64,000 nucleotides of DNA, from the NCBI GenBank assembly GCA_900316675.1, contig ONDR01000010.1, positions 1 to 64,000 on the forward strand. Reading direction: 5' to 3'. The notes below the pieces were generated by a model. The model did not search any database, was not told the origin of the DNA, and saw only the letters and a program-made list of their open reading frames with translations. The DNA is from an uncultured Bacteroidales bacterium. GTDB lineage: Bacteria > Bacteroidota > Bacteroidia > Bacteroidales > UBA932. Positions 1 to 8,330 of this stretch are shown one piece after another. The position numbers were made by a program, and so were the translations under genes. Position 1 is the first letter of the stretch. The number at the start of each line of letters is the position of its first letter.

Positions 1-15
1 ATTCTTTCCCATTTA

Positions 16-23
16 CAAAGATA
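16..23 (-). promoter_or_regulatory. Possible leftward promoter -7 box for a gene outside the window
   Basis: Read on the minus strand, these bases are TATCTTTG, a full match to the Bacteroidetes -7 consensus TAnnTTTG. A TTTG lies 21 bp upstream on that strand (48 to 45). A gene starting left of base 1 and running left would explain it, but that gene cannot be seen. Confidence 0.3.
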
Positions 24-57
24 TGAATGCTTTTTCCTACCCCTCAAAACGGGGAAT

Positions 58-370
58 TAACTTTGCGAAAATTCGGGGATTCAAAGTTACTGATTACAGG
101 CCTGGGAGAGGAATGGGGAGTTGGCGGAGTGGTGGATAGTGGGCAGGCCGGCGCAGCGAATGGTGGCCAAGCCCGCAGGGCAGGCCGATTCTTGCATCCG
201 GACTGGACAAGGGATTGGGCATGACGGACATTGTTTGACGACGTTAGGCTTGCAAAGCAAGACTATGAGGAGGAGTTGGACGGTCAAATGAGCGAGTGGG
301 CGCGTCTTCTGTCGCAGGCCGAAAGGCTCTGTCGCCCAGCCGGAGGCTAAAGGTTACTATATTTTTTGAG
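58..370 (+). other. Gene-free GC-rich tract; possible structured small RNA
   Basis: Bases 1-424 hold no convincing gene: the short reading frames here have no recognisable domain and no good start signal. The tract 85-350 is clearly more GC-rich than the AT-rich spacers around it and contains short self-complementary pieces, for example CTTGCAAAGCAAG near 249-261 and GGCCGAAAGGCT near 317-328. A TAacTTTG box at 58-65 precedes it and a T-run at 362-367 follows it, as in a transcribed RNA with a terminator. I do not recognise RNase P RNA, tmRNA, SRP RNA or a known riboswitch. A decayed gene or intergenic repeat is equally possible. Confidence 0.25.
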
Positions 371-395
371 ATCTCACTCAAACGCAATACCTTTG
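365..395 (+). promoter_or_regulatory. Bacteroidetes house-keeping promoter of the EamA gene
   Basis: TTTG at 365-368 and TAccTTTG at 388-395 are separated by exactly 19 bp, the consensus arrangement for the primary sigma factor of Bacteroidetes. The start codon at 425 lies 29 bp downstream. Confidence 0.7.
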
Positions 396-424
396 CAACG
401 AAAAAAGATACATTCTATTAAAGT

Positions 425-1294
425 ATGTGGTGGTTACTGGCGTTTTTGTCTGCGGCCTTTCTGGGCTGCTATGACTCCTTCAAGAAGATGTCTTTGAAGG
501 AGAATGCGGTGCTGCCCGTGCTCTTCCTGAATACTGTTTTCTGCGCACTGATCTTCAGCCCGTGGCTGGCAACAACCGGCTGGGGCGGCTGGGAAGTCCA
601 GAGATTCATCCTGCTTAAAAGCGTAATAGTGCTGTCATCGTGGATAGCCGGATACTTTGCACTCAAGCACCTTCCGCTTACCATAGTCGGCCCCATCAAT
701 GCCACGAGACCCGTTCTGGTGCTGCTGGGAGCCGTTTTCCTATTTGGCGAACGCCTTAACCTGCTGCAAAGCATAGGCGTAGGCTTTGCCTTCGTAGCCT
801 TCTACATGCTTGGCCGAAGCGGCAAGAAAGAAGGCATCGACTTTACCCACAACAAATGGATATTCTGGCTGATTGTATCCGTACTGATGGGAGCCGCCAG
901 CGGCCTGTACGACAAATTCCTTATGTCGCCCACCCGTCTTGGAATGGAGAAGATGCAGGTCCTCTCATGGTACAGCCTTTACCAAAGCATCATGATGCTT
1001 GTGGTACTTATATTTATATGGAGGCCGATCAGGGCAACATCGACACCCTTCAAATGGAGATGGAGCATTCCGCTGATCAGCATGTCCCTCTGCGCCGCCG
1101 ATTACGCCTACATGCAGGCCTTATCACAGCCGGAAGCCCTTATTGCCGTAGTATCAATGATACGCCGCGGCAGCGTACTGGTCAGCTTCGCCATTGGCGC
1201 CTTCATACTGAAAGAGAAAAACCTAAGGTCCAAGGCCGTAGATCTGGTTCTGCTTCTTATAAGCATGCTCTTCCTCTTCCTTGGCTCCAAGTAA
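425..1294 (+). CDS. EamA family (DMT) transporter
   Basis: This 289-residue protein is almost entirely hydrophobic and fits the ten-helix drug/metabolite transporter fold, built from two EamA repeats of about 140 residues. The first repeat holds the typical small-residue and proline stretch GPINATRPVLVLLG followed by FLFGERL. EamA proteins are inner-membrane exporters or exchangers of metabolites; the substrate cannot be read from the sequence. The length is normal for the family. The gene has its own consensus promoter (365-395), and the downstream rpmE2 has another, so it is probably monocistronic. I am confident of the family only. Confidence 0.85.
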   Translation: MWWLLAFLSAAFLGCYDSFKKMSLKENAVLPVLFLNTVFCALIFSPWLATTGWGGWEVQRFILLKSVIVLSSWIAGYFALKHLPLTIVGPINATRPVLVLLGAVFLFGERLNLLQSIGVGFAFVAFYMLGRSGKKEGIDFTHNKWIFWLIVSVLMGAASGLYDKFLMSPTRLGMEKMQVLSWYSLYQSIMMLVVLIFIWRPIRATSTPFKWRWSIPLISMSLCAADYAYMQALSQPEALIAVVSMIRRGSVLVSFAIGAFILKEKNLRSKAVDLVLLLISMLFLFLGSK

Positions 1295-1312
1295 GAAATT
1301 TCTGCTGAAAAA

Positions 1313-1343
1313 TTTGGTATTAGCCGCAAAATGCGTATATTTG
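1313..1343 (+). promoter_or_regulatory. Promoter of rpmE2
   Basis: TTTG at 1313-1316 and TAtaTTTG at 1336-1343 with a 19-bp spacer match the Bacteroidetes consensus exactly. The L31 start codon is 49 bp further on. Confidence 0.75.
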
Positions 1344-1392
1344 CAGGCTCAAAAGAGAAACTATATAGTAAAATCTTAAATATTTAAGTAAA

Positions 1393-1644
1393 ATGAAGAA
1401 AGGAATACATCCCGAAACCTACCGTCTTGTAGCTTTCAAGGATATGTCAAACGACACCGTATTCATCACACGCTCTTGCGCAACCACCAAGGAGACCCTT
1501 GAAGTTGACGGCGTTGAATATCCCGTCGTAAAGGTCGAGATCTCAAACACATCTCACCCTTTCTACACCGGTAAGGTTAAGCTCGTTGATACCGCCGGCC
1601 GTGTTGACAAATTCTACCAGCGTTACAAGAATCGTCAGAAGTAA
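1393..1644 (+). CDS. rpmE2: 50S ribosomal protein L31, type B
   Basis: The 83-residue product begins MKKGIHPETYR and ends with the L31 signature TGKVKLVDTAGRVDKFYQRY. It is a component of the large subunit near the central protuberance, where L31 bridges to the small subunit. It lacks the paired cysteines that hold zinc in type A L31 (only one Cys, in RSCATT), which defines the zinc-independent type B. The length is usual for type B proteins. It has its own promoter upstream and a hairpin terminator just downstream (1668-1700), so it is a single-gene unit. Confidence 0.95.
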   Translation: MKKGIHPETYRLVAFKDMSNDTVFITRSCATTKETLEVDGVEYPVVKVEISNTSHPFYTGKVKLVDTAGRVDKFYQRYKNRQK

Positions 1645-1667
1645 TAACTTCTTACAACATAGGTTAC

Positions 1668-1700
1668 AAAAGGTGCCCAATCAATTTGGACACCTTTTTT
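1668..1700 (+). terminator. Rho-independent terminator after rpmE2
   Basis: AAAGGTG and CACCTTT, then CCAA and TTGG, pair around a TCAAT loop with one mismatch, and a run of six T follows. It lies 23 bp after the rpmE2 stop. Confidence 0.75.
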
Positions 1701-1716
1701 ATTTTATCTATATTTG
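1685..1716 (+). promoter_or_regulatory. Promoter of the C69 dipeptidase gene
   Basis: TTTG at 1685-1688 and TAtaTTTG at 1709-1716 have a 20-bp spacer. The -33 box lies inside the 3' arm of the rpmE2 terminator, a compact arrangement. The start codon at 1734 is 17 bp past the box. Confidence 0.65.
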
Positions 1717-1733
1717 TGCAAATGTATATCGCA

Positions 1734-3320
1734 ATGAAGTTTCTAAGAACAAGCATCACACTTGCCGCTCTGGCAATGGCAGGAATCGCCGCACTGGCAC
1801 AGTCGGCACAGGAAATAGAAGAATGGGACGGACAGGAATGCACCAGCATCTTCGCAGGACGTCTGGCAACCGTTGACGGCTCTGTAATCACATCCCACAC
1901 CTGCGACGGCGTATCGCACACATGGGTTTCCATGGAACCGGCGGCAGACCACCCGGAAGGCGCAATGCACAAAATATATAAAGGCATGCGCTGGACCAAG
2001 TTCAAAGGAGATACAACAGGCGTAAAGTGCGTAGGAGAAATTCCCCAGGCACCGCACACCTATGCATATATAGACACCGGCTACCCTTGCATGAACGAGA
2101 AGCAGGTAGCAATTGGCGAATCCACCTTCACCGGCCCGGATACCCTCATAAACAAGGAATCCATCTTCATGATCGAAGAGCTGGCGCGCATAGCACTGAT
2201 GCGATGCGACAACGCACGCAGCGCCATCCGCCTTATGGGCGCCCTGGCAGAGGTTTACGGCTACGGCGATGGCGGCGAGGCCCTTACAGTGACCGACAAG
2301 AACGAGGCCTGGCTCTTTGAAATCTGCGGCGTAGGCAAGAACAAGACCGGCGCAGTATGGGCAGCCCAGAGGATACCGGACGACGAGGTCGCAATTGTAG
2401 CCAACATCCCCCGCGTAGGCAAGGTAGATCGCAAGAACCCGGACTGGTACATGTGCTCTGACAACGTTGAATCAGTGGCCCTGGAATACGGACTGTGGGA
2501 CGGCCAGGGAGACTGCGTCTTCTGGAAGGCATACAACGTACCCCGCGCCAAAGGCCGCAACTTCAGCATCAGGGACTGGTTCGTACTTAACGCACTTGCA
2601 CCGTCGCTGGGCCTTACCATGGATATGGAAGAACTTCCCCTGTCTGTTAAACCGGAAAAGGGAAAGATTTCCGTACGTGAAGTAATGGCCTATCTAAGAG
2701 GTACTTACGAGGGCACAGACGCCGACATGTGCAAAAACTGGCTAATAGAGGTTCCCGCAAAGAAAGACAAACCCGCATACAAGAAGGTCAGCCCCCAGGC
2801 CAACCCCTGGCTTACCGCAACCACACGCAACACCATTAATACTATAGCTCCCGGAACAATAGAATTTGTACGCACGCTGGCAGTAGCATGGTGCTCATAC
2901 TCTACCGTCCTGCAAAGCCGAAACTGGCTGCCGGATGCAGTGGGTGGCATACTCTGGTATGGCGTTGACAACCCGGGAGAGAGCCCCCGCATCCCTATTT
3001 TTGCAGGCGGCACTACCCTGCCGGAGGCTTTCAACTTCTGCGGGCAGAAGAAGTACAAGGCAGACTGCATACTGTGGCAGTTCCGTCGCGCCAACCGTCT
3101 TGGAACTGTTGCATGGCAGGATAACAAGGGTAAATTTGAAAAGAATATCCTTGAGGTAGAAGAACTGTCCTTCAACGAACTGCCTCAGGTTGAAGCAGAT
3201 TTTGCGACTAAGGGCACAGCTGCCCTGAATGAGTTTACGGCAAAGATTTACAAAGAGGCCGCAGACCGCTGGCAGAAGCTTGAAGAAGAGCTCTGGCACA
3301 AGCATGGCCGCGGATTCTAA
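1734..3320 (+). CDS. C69 family dipeptidase, secreted
   Basis: I place the start at 1734 because MKFLRTS begins a clean signal peptide ending ALAQ; a longer in-frame start at 1686 would run through the promoter. The protein is 528 residues. After the signal peptide, WDGQECTSI followed by TVDGSVITSHTCDG is the C69 (PepD-like, N-terminal nucleophile) start, with Cys36 as the likely nucleophile. Family members hydrolyse dipeptides and small peptides; this one probably acts in the periplasm. It is transcribed with the CCA-adding enzyme gene, whose start lies 1 bp past this stop. The family call is firm, the substrate unknown. Confidence 0.88.
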   Translation: MKFLRTSITLAALAMAGIAALAQSAQEIEEWDGQECTSIFAGRLATVDGSVITSHTCDGVSHTWVSMEPAADHPEGAMHKIYKGMRWTKFKGDTTGVKCVGEIPQAPHTYAYIDTGYPCMNEKQVAIGESTFTGPDTLINKESIFMIEELARIALMRCDNARSAIRLMGALAEVYGYGDGGEALTVTDKNEAWLFEICGVGKNKTGAVWAAQRIPDDEVAIVANIPRVGKVDRKNPDWYMCSDNVESVALEYGLWDGQGDCVFWKAYNVPRAKGRNFSIRDWFVLNALAPSLGLTMDMEELPLSVKPEKGKISVREVMAYLRGTYEGTDADMCKNWLIEVPAKKDKPAYKKVSPQANPWLTATTRNTINTIAPGTIEFVRTLAVAWCSYSTVLQSRNWLPDAVGGILWYGVDNPGESPRIPIFAGGTTLPEAFNFCGQKKYKADCILWQFRRANRLGTVAWQDNKGKFEKNILEVEELSFNELPQVEADFATKGTAALNEFTAKIYKEAADRWQKLEEELWHKHGRGF

Positions 3321-3321
3321 A

Positions 3322-4791
3322 ATGAATACAGCGCAGATAGACAATAACTTCCTTACCCACCCCATCTTTCCCCTTGTCAGCAAGGTAGCAGAGAAGACGG
3401 GAGTTAGGGCATTTGTAATCGGAGGCTTTGTCAGGGACTGTTTTCTTGGCAGGCCCACGGACGACATCGACATTGTAATCGAGGGCAGCGGAATTGACTT
3501 CGCCCAGAATGTGGCGGAAGCCATAATGGCAGAAACAGGCCATCCCTGCACCGTGGCCAGCTACAGGAACTTTGGCACTGCCATGCTGCATTACCGCGGC
3601 ACGGAAATAGAGTTTGTAGGCGCCCGTAAGGAATCCTATCACCGCGAATCCAGAAAACCGATAGTAGAAGACGGCACGCTTGAAGACGATCAAAAAAGGC
3701 GCGACTTCACCATCAACGCCATGGCCTTCAGCCTGCAAAAAGAAGACTTCGGCGCGCTGGTAGACCCGTTTGGCGGCATTGCAGACCTTGCCGCCGGCAT
3801 AATCCGCACTCCCCTTGACCCGGACATTACATTCAGCGACGATCCGCTCAGGATGCTGCGCGCAGTGCGCTTTGCTTCAAAGCTTAGCAGCCCGCAGCTA
3901 GCCTTCCACATAAGCGACGAATGCCTTGCGTCCATCGCCAGGATGAAGGACAGGATGAAGATTCTGTCCGCAGAAAGAATCGCAGAAGAGCTTAATAAGA
4001 TACTGGTTACGCCAAAGCCGTCCATCGGCCTTAAGTTGCTGGACAGCACCGGTTTACTGGAATATGTACTACCCGCACTAGCCCGCCTGAAAGGCGTAGA
4101 AACCATTGACGGACGCGGCCACAAAGACAACTTCAGCCACACAGTCCAGGTGGTTGACCATATTGCGCAGATGGAAGCGGAGGCCGGCAAAGAGCCCAAC
4201 CTATGGCTACGCTGGGCCGCTTTGCTGCACGATGTCGGCAAGCCATCAAGCAAGAGATGGGACGCATCCGCCGGCTGGACCTTCCATGGCCACGAGGTAA
4301 TAGGCGCACGAATGGTGCCCAAAATATTCCAGGCCCTGAAAATGCCTCTGAACGAAAAAATGAAATATGTCCAGAAGCTCGTAGGCCTGCATCATCGTCC
4401 CGTAGCACTTGTGGACGAGGAAGTTACGGATTCCGCAGTAAGACGCCTGCTCTTTGACGCCGGGGACGATATCGACGATCTTATGACCCTTTGCGGGGCG
4501 GACATTACCTCCAAGAACCCTGTCAAGGTAGCCGGAATCAAGAAAAACTTCGAACTGGTAAAGCAAAAACTGGTAGAGGTAGAAGAAAAGGACGCAATCC
4601 GCAACTGGAAGAACCCCATCACCGGAGAATATATAATGAAGCTTTACGGCCTTGAGCCCTGCCATACAATCGGACAGCTCAAAGACATGGTGAAGGAAGC
4701 CGTCCTGGACGGCGTGATAGGCAATAACTTCGAAGAAGCCGATGCCTTCATGCGCGAGCGCGCCGCCGAACTGGGCCTGAAGGAAGTATGA
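3322..4791 (+). CDS. cca: CCA tRNA nucleotidyltransferase with HD domain
   Basis: The 489-residue enzyme adds or repairs the 3' CCA of tRNAs. The class II head domain is clear: GGFVRD near residue 30 followed by DDIDIV, the two metal-binding aspartates of the nucleotidyltransferase fold, then the RRDFTINAMA motif that recognises bases. The C-terminal half carries an HD phosphohydrolase domain (LLHDVGKPSSKRW), as in most Bacteroidetes homologues. I chose the ATG at 3322, just after the dipeptidase stop; an in-frame ATG at 3304 would overlap the upstream gene by 17 bp. The stop overlaps the xerC-like start (ATGA at 4788), suggesting translational coupling. Confidence 0.93.
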   Translation: MNTAQIDNNFLTHPIFPLVSKVAEKTGVRAFVIGGFVRDCFLGRPTDDIDIVIEGSGIDFAQNVAEAIMAETGHPCTVASYRNFGTAMLHYRGTEIEFVGARKESYHRESRKPIVEDGTLEDDQKRRDFTINAMAFSLQKEDFGALVDPFGGIADLAAGIIRTPLDPDITFSDDPLRMLRAVRFASKLSSPQLAFHISDECLASIARMKDRMKILSAERIAEELNKILVTPKPSIGLKLLDSTGLLEYVLPALARLKGVETIDGRGHKDNFSHTVQVVDHIAQMEAEAGKEPNLWLRWAALLHDVGKPSSKRWDASAGWTFHGHEVIGARMVPKIFQALKMPLNEKMKYVQKLVGLHHRPVALVDEEVTDSAVRRLLFDAGDDIDDLMTLCGADITSKNPVKVAGIKKNFELVKQKLVEVEEKDAIRNWKNPITGEYIMKLYGLEPCHTIGQLKDMVKEAVLDGVIGNNFEEADAFMRERAAELGLKEV

Positions 4792-5711
4792 ATCCTATAG
4801 AAAGATATTTGCTGTACATCGGAACCGAGCGGCGGTATTCGGCACGCACGGCAGAGATTTATGCGGATATTCTGGAAAGATTCAGGCAATTCAGCAGCCT
4901 TGAGGCGGACGATATAATAAAAGCCCTTACAGTTGGCGATATCCGCGACTATCAGGTATCGCTAAGCAAAGAAAAACTTAATGCCCGCACAATCAGCCAG
5001 CACATGTCCGTACTCAGCGGCTTCTGCACGTGGCTGGTGCGCCAGGGCAAGCTGGAAAGCAATCCCGTCAAGCTTGTAGGTCGCCCCAAGATAGCCAAAC
5101 GCCTGCCTGACTTCTACAGGGAGGCATCCATGGACGAGTATTTTGACCAAACGGAATGGAAGCCTGACGGCTCGTACAAAGACCGCCTGGCGCATCTTGT
5201 CATTTCCATGCTTTTCAGCACCGGAATGCGCCGCAGCGAATTGATCGGCCTAAGGATAAACTCAGTAGATTTTGCCAGAAACGTCATTCACGTGAGGGGA
5301 AAAGGCAATAAAATGAGAGAAATTCCACTTATTTCTTCTTTATCAGAAGAATTATTATTATATTTACAAGCAACAGAGAGCCTCTTGGGCAGGACAAGAG
5401 AAGCGAACGAGCCTCTCCTGGTCACAGAAAAGGGCAACGTCCTATATCCTATGGCCGTAGAAAGGATAGTTTCAGCAGAACTTGGACAGGTGGGAAGTAT
5501 AGCCGGACGCAAGAGTCCGCACGTGCTGCGGCACACCCTTGCAACGGAGCTGTTAGAGAAAGGCGCAGACCTCAACTCTATTAAAGAATTGCTTGGTCAC
5601 TCTTCACTTGCAGCAACCCAGGTTTACACCCACAACACCATCGGGCAACTCAAGAACATTTATAATAACGCCCATCCACGGGCAAAAAGAGGAGGTAACA
5701 ATGGAGATTAG
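4788..5711 (+). CDS. xerC: Tyrosine recombinase, XerC/XerD type
   Basis: The 307-residue protein has the full tyrosine recombinase set: Arg148 (STGMRRSEL), Lys172 (RGKGNK), His245 and Arg248 (HVLRH), His271 (LLGHSS) and nucleophile Tyr280 (TQVYTH). The N-terminal 100 residues form the SAM-like DNA-binding domain. XerC/XerD pairs resolve chromosome dimers at dif. The length and housekeeping neighbours (cca before, hpf after) argue for the cellular recombinase rather than an integrase. It overlaps cca by 4 bp and the next gene by 11 bp. Whether it is the C or D partner cannot be settled here. Confidence 0.85.
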   Translation: MNPIERYLLYIGTERRYSARTAEIYADILERFRQFSSLEADDIIKALTVGDIRDYQVSLSKEKLNARTISQHMSVLSGFCTWLVRQGKLESNPVKLVGRPKIAKRLPDFYREASMDEYFDQTEWKPDGSYKDRLAHLVISMLFSTGMRRSELIGLRINSVDFARNVIHVRGKGNKMREIPLISSLSEELLLYLQATESLLGRTREANEPLLVTEKGNVLYPMAVERIVSAELGQVGSIAGRKSPHVLRHTLATELLEKGADLNSIKELLGHSSLAATQVYTHNTIGQLKNIYNNAHPRAKRGGNNGD

Positions 5712-5991
5712 AGTTCAAACTCTGAAGTTCGACGCAGACCAGAAACTTCTGGATTACGTAGACAAGAAAGTGGCAAAGTTGGAGCGCTTCGACGACAACA
5801 TCACCAGCGTAGAAGTTGTCCTTTCGCTGATGGAGAGACCGGACAATAAAGCCGTAAAGCTCCAGGCCAATGTTCCAAGTGATGCACTGGTAGTAGAGAA
5901 GAATGCAAAGACCTTCGAAGAAGCACTAACTGATGCCGTAGACGCCATGAAAGAGCGCCTGACCAGAAACAAAGAAAAGAGATACGATTAA
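5701..5991 (+). CDS. hpf: Ribosome hibernation promoting factor, short form
   Basis: The 96-residue protein (MEIRVQTLKFDADQ onward) matches the S30AE/HPF fold that binds the decoding centre and inactivates ribosomes in slow growth. It has no C-terminal dimerisation domain, so it is the short HPF/RaiA-like type. I chose the start at 5701, which has a strong AGGAGG ribosome binding site at 5690-5695; a longer open frame beginning at 5593 lies inside the recombinase gene and lacks family similarity. It overlaps that gene by 11 bp and is followed directly by a terminator. Confidence 0.88.
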   Translation: MEIRVQTLKFDADQKLLDYVDKKVAKLERFDDNITSVEVVLSLMERPDNKAVKLQANVPSDALVVEKNAKTFEEALTDAVDAMKERLTRNKEKRYD

Positions 5992-5992
5992 T

Positions 5993-6020
5993 AAAAAAGC
6001 GGCCCGCGGGCCGCTTTTTT
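5993..6020. terminator. Bidirectional terminator between hpf and the sigma-factor operon
   Basis: A perfect hairpin (GCGGCCCGCGGGCCGC) is flanked by six A on the left and six T on the right, so it can end transcription from both sides of this convergent pair of operons. Confidence 0.9.
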
Positions 6021-6022
6021 AA

Positions 6023-6895
6023 TTACATGGTCATCAGACCGATGGTAAGTGATTTGAACTGCGGACCGCGTCCGTCCTTAAGTACGTTCTGAGGCTGATA
6101 TCTTGCATAAAGCCTAACATCAAACAGTCTTACAGAGAAGAACAGTCCATAAGAAACCGGGCGTACGGGAAGGTTCTTATAAATGGTCTTGTGCTTTGCT
6201 GACTCAAGATAATAGCGTGAAGTAAGCCTGCTCCTGGTGTTTACAATAAGTTCCGGACCAAAGTCAAAGCCAAAGTTCTTAGTAACCTTAACATAAACTG
6301 TCAAAGGAACAAGCATGGAGTTTACGCGAAGCTTGGAAGAACGCTCCGTAGAACCGGCAGGATATTCTGTATAAATAACGTTACCGTCCTGCTTTGCGAG
6401 CATAGTGCCTGCTGCAGAATAGTAGTACTGCCTTGCATAACCAATACCCAGAGCGAATGAAAGGGGAGAATTCTTGGGCTCGTAACGAAGTGCAAGAGCA
6501 TTTCTCCAGGTAAACTCTGAAATCCACCTTGAAGACTTCTGAATTTCTGCGGGACCGTTAATTGCAGCATGCCAACCCAGACCAAGCTCAGAGAAGCCCA
6601 TAAGGCACCATTCTGTCTCTCTGGTCTTTTCTGTAAGAGCCTGGTTGAATATAGAGAAATCCAAACCTCTGTGCTCTGTCACTACCCTATTGGAAACGCC
6701 GTCAGCAACATTCAACTTGCTTGTAAACCTATATGAAGGGTTACCCTCTTTTCCTACTACTGTAACAACCTGTGATGAATCAGAAGACTGGATAATAACC
6801 TTTTCCGGCTTAATCACGGTAAGGGAATCTGTCTTCTGGGCATATGCCGCAGCAGCGGCACAAACAAACGCAATTACTGTAACAATCTTTTTCAT
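6023..6895 (-). CDS. Exported hypothetical protein, probable outer-membrane beta-barrel
   Basis: I do not recognise a named family. The 290-residue product begins with a signal peptide (MKKIVTVIAFVCAAAAAYAQ). The mature part is rich in alternating polar and aromatic strands such as KNFGFDFGPELIVNTRS and SYGLFFSVRLFDVRLYARY, which is what small outer-membrane barrels of Bacteroidetes look like. It is the last gene of the ECF sigma operon, 14 bp after the preceding gene. A role as a target or sensor of the sigma/anti-sigma pair is possible but not shown. Confidence 0.6.
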   Translation of the reverse strand: MKKIVTVIAFVCAAAAAYAQKTDSLTVIKPEKVIIQSSDSSQVVTVVGKEGNPSYRFTSKLNVADGVSNRVVTEHRGLDFSIFNQALTEKTRETEWCLMGFSELGLGWHAAINGPAEIQKSSRWISEFTWRNALALRYEPKNSPLSFALGIGYARQYYYSAAGTMLAKQDGNVIYTEYPAGSTERSSKLRVNSMLVPLTVYVKVTKNFGFDFGPELIVNTRSRLTSRYYLESAKHKTIYKNLPVRPVSYGLFFSVRLFDVRLYARYQPQNVLKDGRGPQFKSLTIGLMTM

Positions 6896-6909
6896 ATCTA
6901 TAATCTATT

Positions 6910-7359
6910 CTATTTTCCAAACAATGATTTCAGTTCCTGTATTGAGTCCGGTCCGATCAGCAGCAGGATGGTAACCTTATAATGGCCTTCCTCCTCGGCA
7001 TCCTTAACGGAGTAACAAATATACGTACAGTCCTTCTCTTTTCCAACCCTCAGGAGCGCATAATCCAATACTCCGGCAGTTGTGGACATCTCTGAATCGA
7101 GGGCATACTTTGCATCCTCTTCAATAAGAGAGGCAATTTTCTCCAATGTAGCGGCATCGGCATTGAATTCCAAACTGCGGAAGAAGTCAATCTCGTCCGG
7201 CAGTTTCGAACTATGGCTGATTTTGATCTCCTTTATCTGTTCCTTCGGTACGATGTTTCCCTTAAAAACCTCGTTTATACTGTATCTTTCCTGGGCGAAA
7301 AGCGACCAGCCCAGGCAACCTAAAAGCAGCAACAGGAGCGATAGAAATACCTTTTTCAT
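6910..7359 (-). CDS. Exported small protein, possibly DUF6108
   Basis: The 149-residue protein has an N-terminal signal sequence (KKVFLSLLLLLLGCLGWSLFAQ). The body is mixed alpha/beta with no enzymatic motif that I can see. Its size, signal peptide and place after an ECF sigma factor resemble a Bacteroidales family that I recall as DUF6108; I am not certain of that name. It lies 9 bp after the possible anti-sigma gene and 14 bp before the barrel-like gene, so all four are likely cotranscribed. Confidence 0.5.
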   Translation of the reverse strand: MKKVFLSLLLLLLGCLGWSLFAQERYSINEVFKGNIVPKEQIKEIKISHSSKLPDEIDFFRSLEFNADAATLEKIASLIEEDAKYALDSEMSTTAGVLDYALLRVGKEKDCTYICYSVKDAEEEGHYKVTILLLIGPDSIQELKSLFGK

Positions 7360-7368
7360 ATAGCTATT

Positions 7369-7788
7369 CTATTTATTATTCATCGATTGCAACACATCGT
7401 CAAGGCCGTTGTCGAAGGATTCCGACCTGCCGAAAAACGCATCTAACTGATCCTGGGCGCCCTTTACCAGCTGCTCACTGTCCGTCACTCTTTGGCCGTT
7501 CACCCAGCCTTCGCATACGCTGCCATTGCTATTCAGTATGAAGCCGGCAGCAACCAGCAGGGCCACGACGGCTGCAGCAGCAAAGCCTAACGCTAATTTT
7601 CTCTTTTTTGCCGCAGCCGCTCTGCCCCTTTCCATTCCAGCAGAGAAGAGGCCAAGCACGGCCTTAAGGTCTTCGTTCTGCCCCTGAGGACTGCGAGCCA
7701 CAATGCTTCGCAGCAAAGCTTCCTCTTCCGGAGTGGTTTCCCCGGCGAAGTAACGCTCAGTCAGTATGTCAAGCATTTGGTTTACCAT
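7369..7788 (-). CDS. Single-pass membrane protein, possible anti-sigma factor
   Basis: The 139-residue protein has a short cytoplasmic N-terminal region (LDILTERYFAGETTPEEEALLRS) resembling the start of many Bacteroidetes anti-sigma proteins, then one clear membrane segment (LALGFAAAAVVALLVAAGFIL, about residues 65-85) and a short external tail. The gene overlaps the 3' end of the ECF sigma gene by 7 bp, the classic position for an anti-sigma factor. The external part is much shorter than a FecR domain. Function is inferred from layout and topology. An alternative start lies four codons downstream. Confidence 0.6.
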   Translation of the reverse strand: MVNQMLDILTERYFAGETTPEEEALLRSIVARSPQGQNEDLKAVLGLFSAGMERGRAAAAKKRKLALGFAAAAVVALLVAAGFILNSNGSVCEGWVNGQRVTDSEQLVKGAQDQLDAFFGRSESFDNGLDDVLQSMNNK

Positions 7789-8261
7789 TTTTCTTCTCTG
7801 TTATAGATTTCACGTATCTTTTTTCTTGCCCGGGACAGTTGCACGCGAACCGCCGCTTCTTCCATTCCCAACTCTGCCGCAACCGTCTGGATATCCATCC
7901 CCTCGTACTCCTTTCTTCTTATTATATACCTTTGTGTATCAGTTAGTTCCCTGTCTATAATCGCTTCCACTATCCTTAGCTGCTCTTTCTTTTCAAATTG
8001 CGGGAACGTCTGCAATTCATTTCCCTGAATCGGAACCTTTTGCCGCGTTACGCGGATGGTATCAATGCTTTGGTTCCGCACACTTCGGGCGAGCAGCGCC
8101 TCTGCTTCCTTCAGGCTCATGGGCTCATATTTCTTTGCCCAAAGCTTGTAGAAGGCCTCTTGCAGAACATCGTCGGCAGCAGTAGCATCGGGTATCATAG
8201 TCCTTACCCTGTTACGCAGTTTGTCCCGTAACGATGTATATGCAGTTGTCAGGAAATCCAT
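7782..8261 (-). CDS. ECF-type RNA polymerase sigma-70 factor
   Basis: This 159-residue protein has only regions 2 and 4 of sigma-70, as in extracytoplasmic-function factors. Region 2 includes DATAADDVLQEAFYKLW and region 4 the helix-turn-helix MDIQTVAAELGMEEAAVRVQLSRARKKI. It would direct polymerase to its own regulon, probably including this operon. It heads four close genes (8261 down to 6023), the second of which looks like its membrane-bound regulator. Unlike the SusCD-linked sigma factors of this phylum, there is no TonB receptor next to it. Confidence 0.85.
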   Translation of the reverse strand: MDFLTTAYTSLRDKLRNRVRTMIPDATAADDVLQEAFYKLWAKKYEPMSLKEAEALLARSVRNQSIDTIRVTRQKVPIQGNELQTFPQFEKKEQLRIVEAIIDRELTDTQRYIIRRKEYEGMDIQTVAAELGMEEAAVRVQLSRARKKIREIYNREEKW

Positions 8262-8330
8262 CTTTTAAGCGCTCTCTTTTCCGTTTTCTGTATTAGTAAC
8301 GATGCCGGCCGGCTTTTGTAACAAAAAAAT

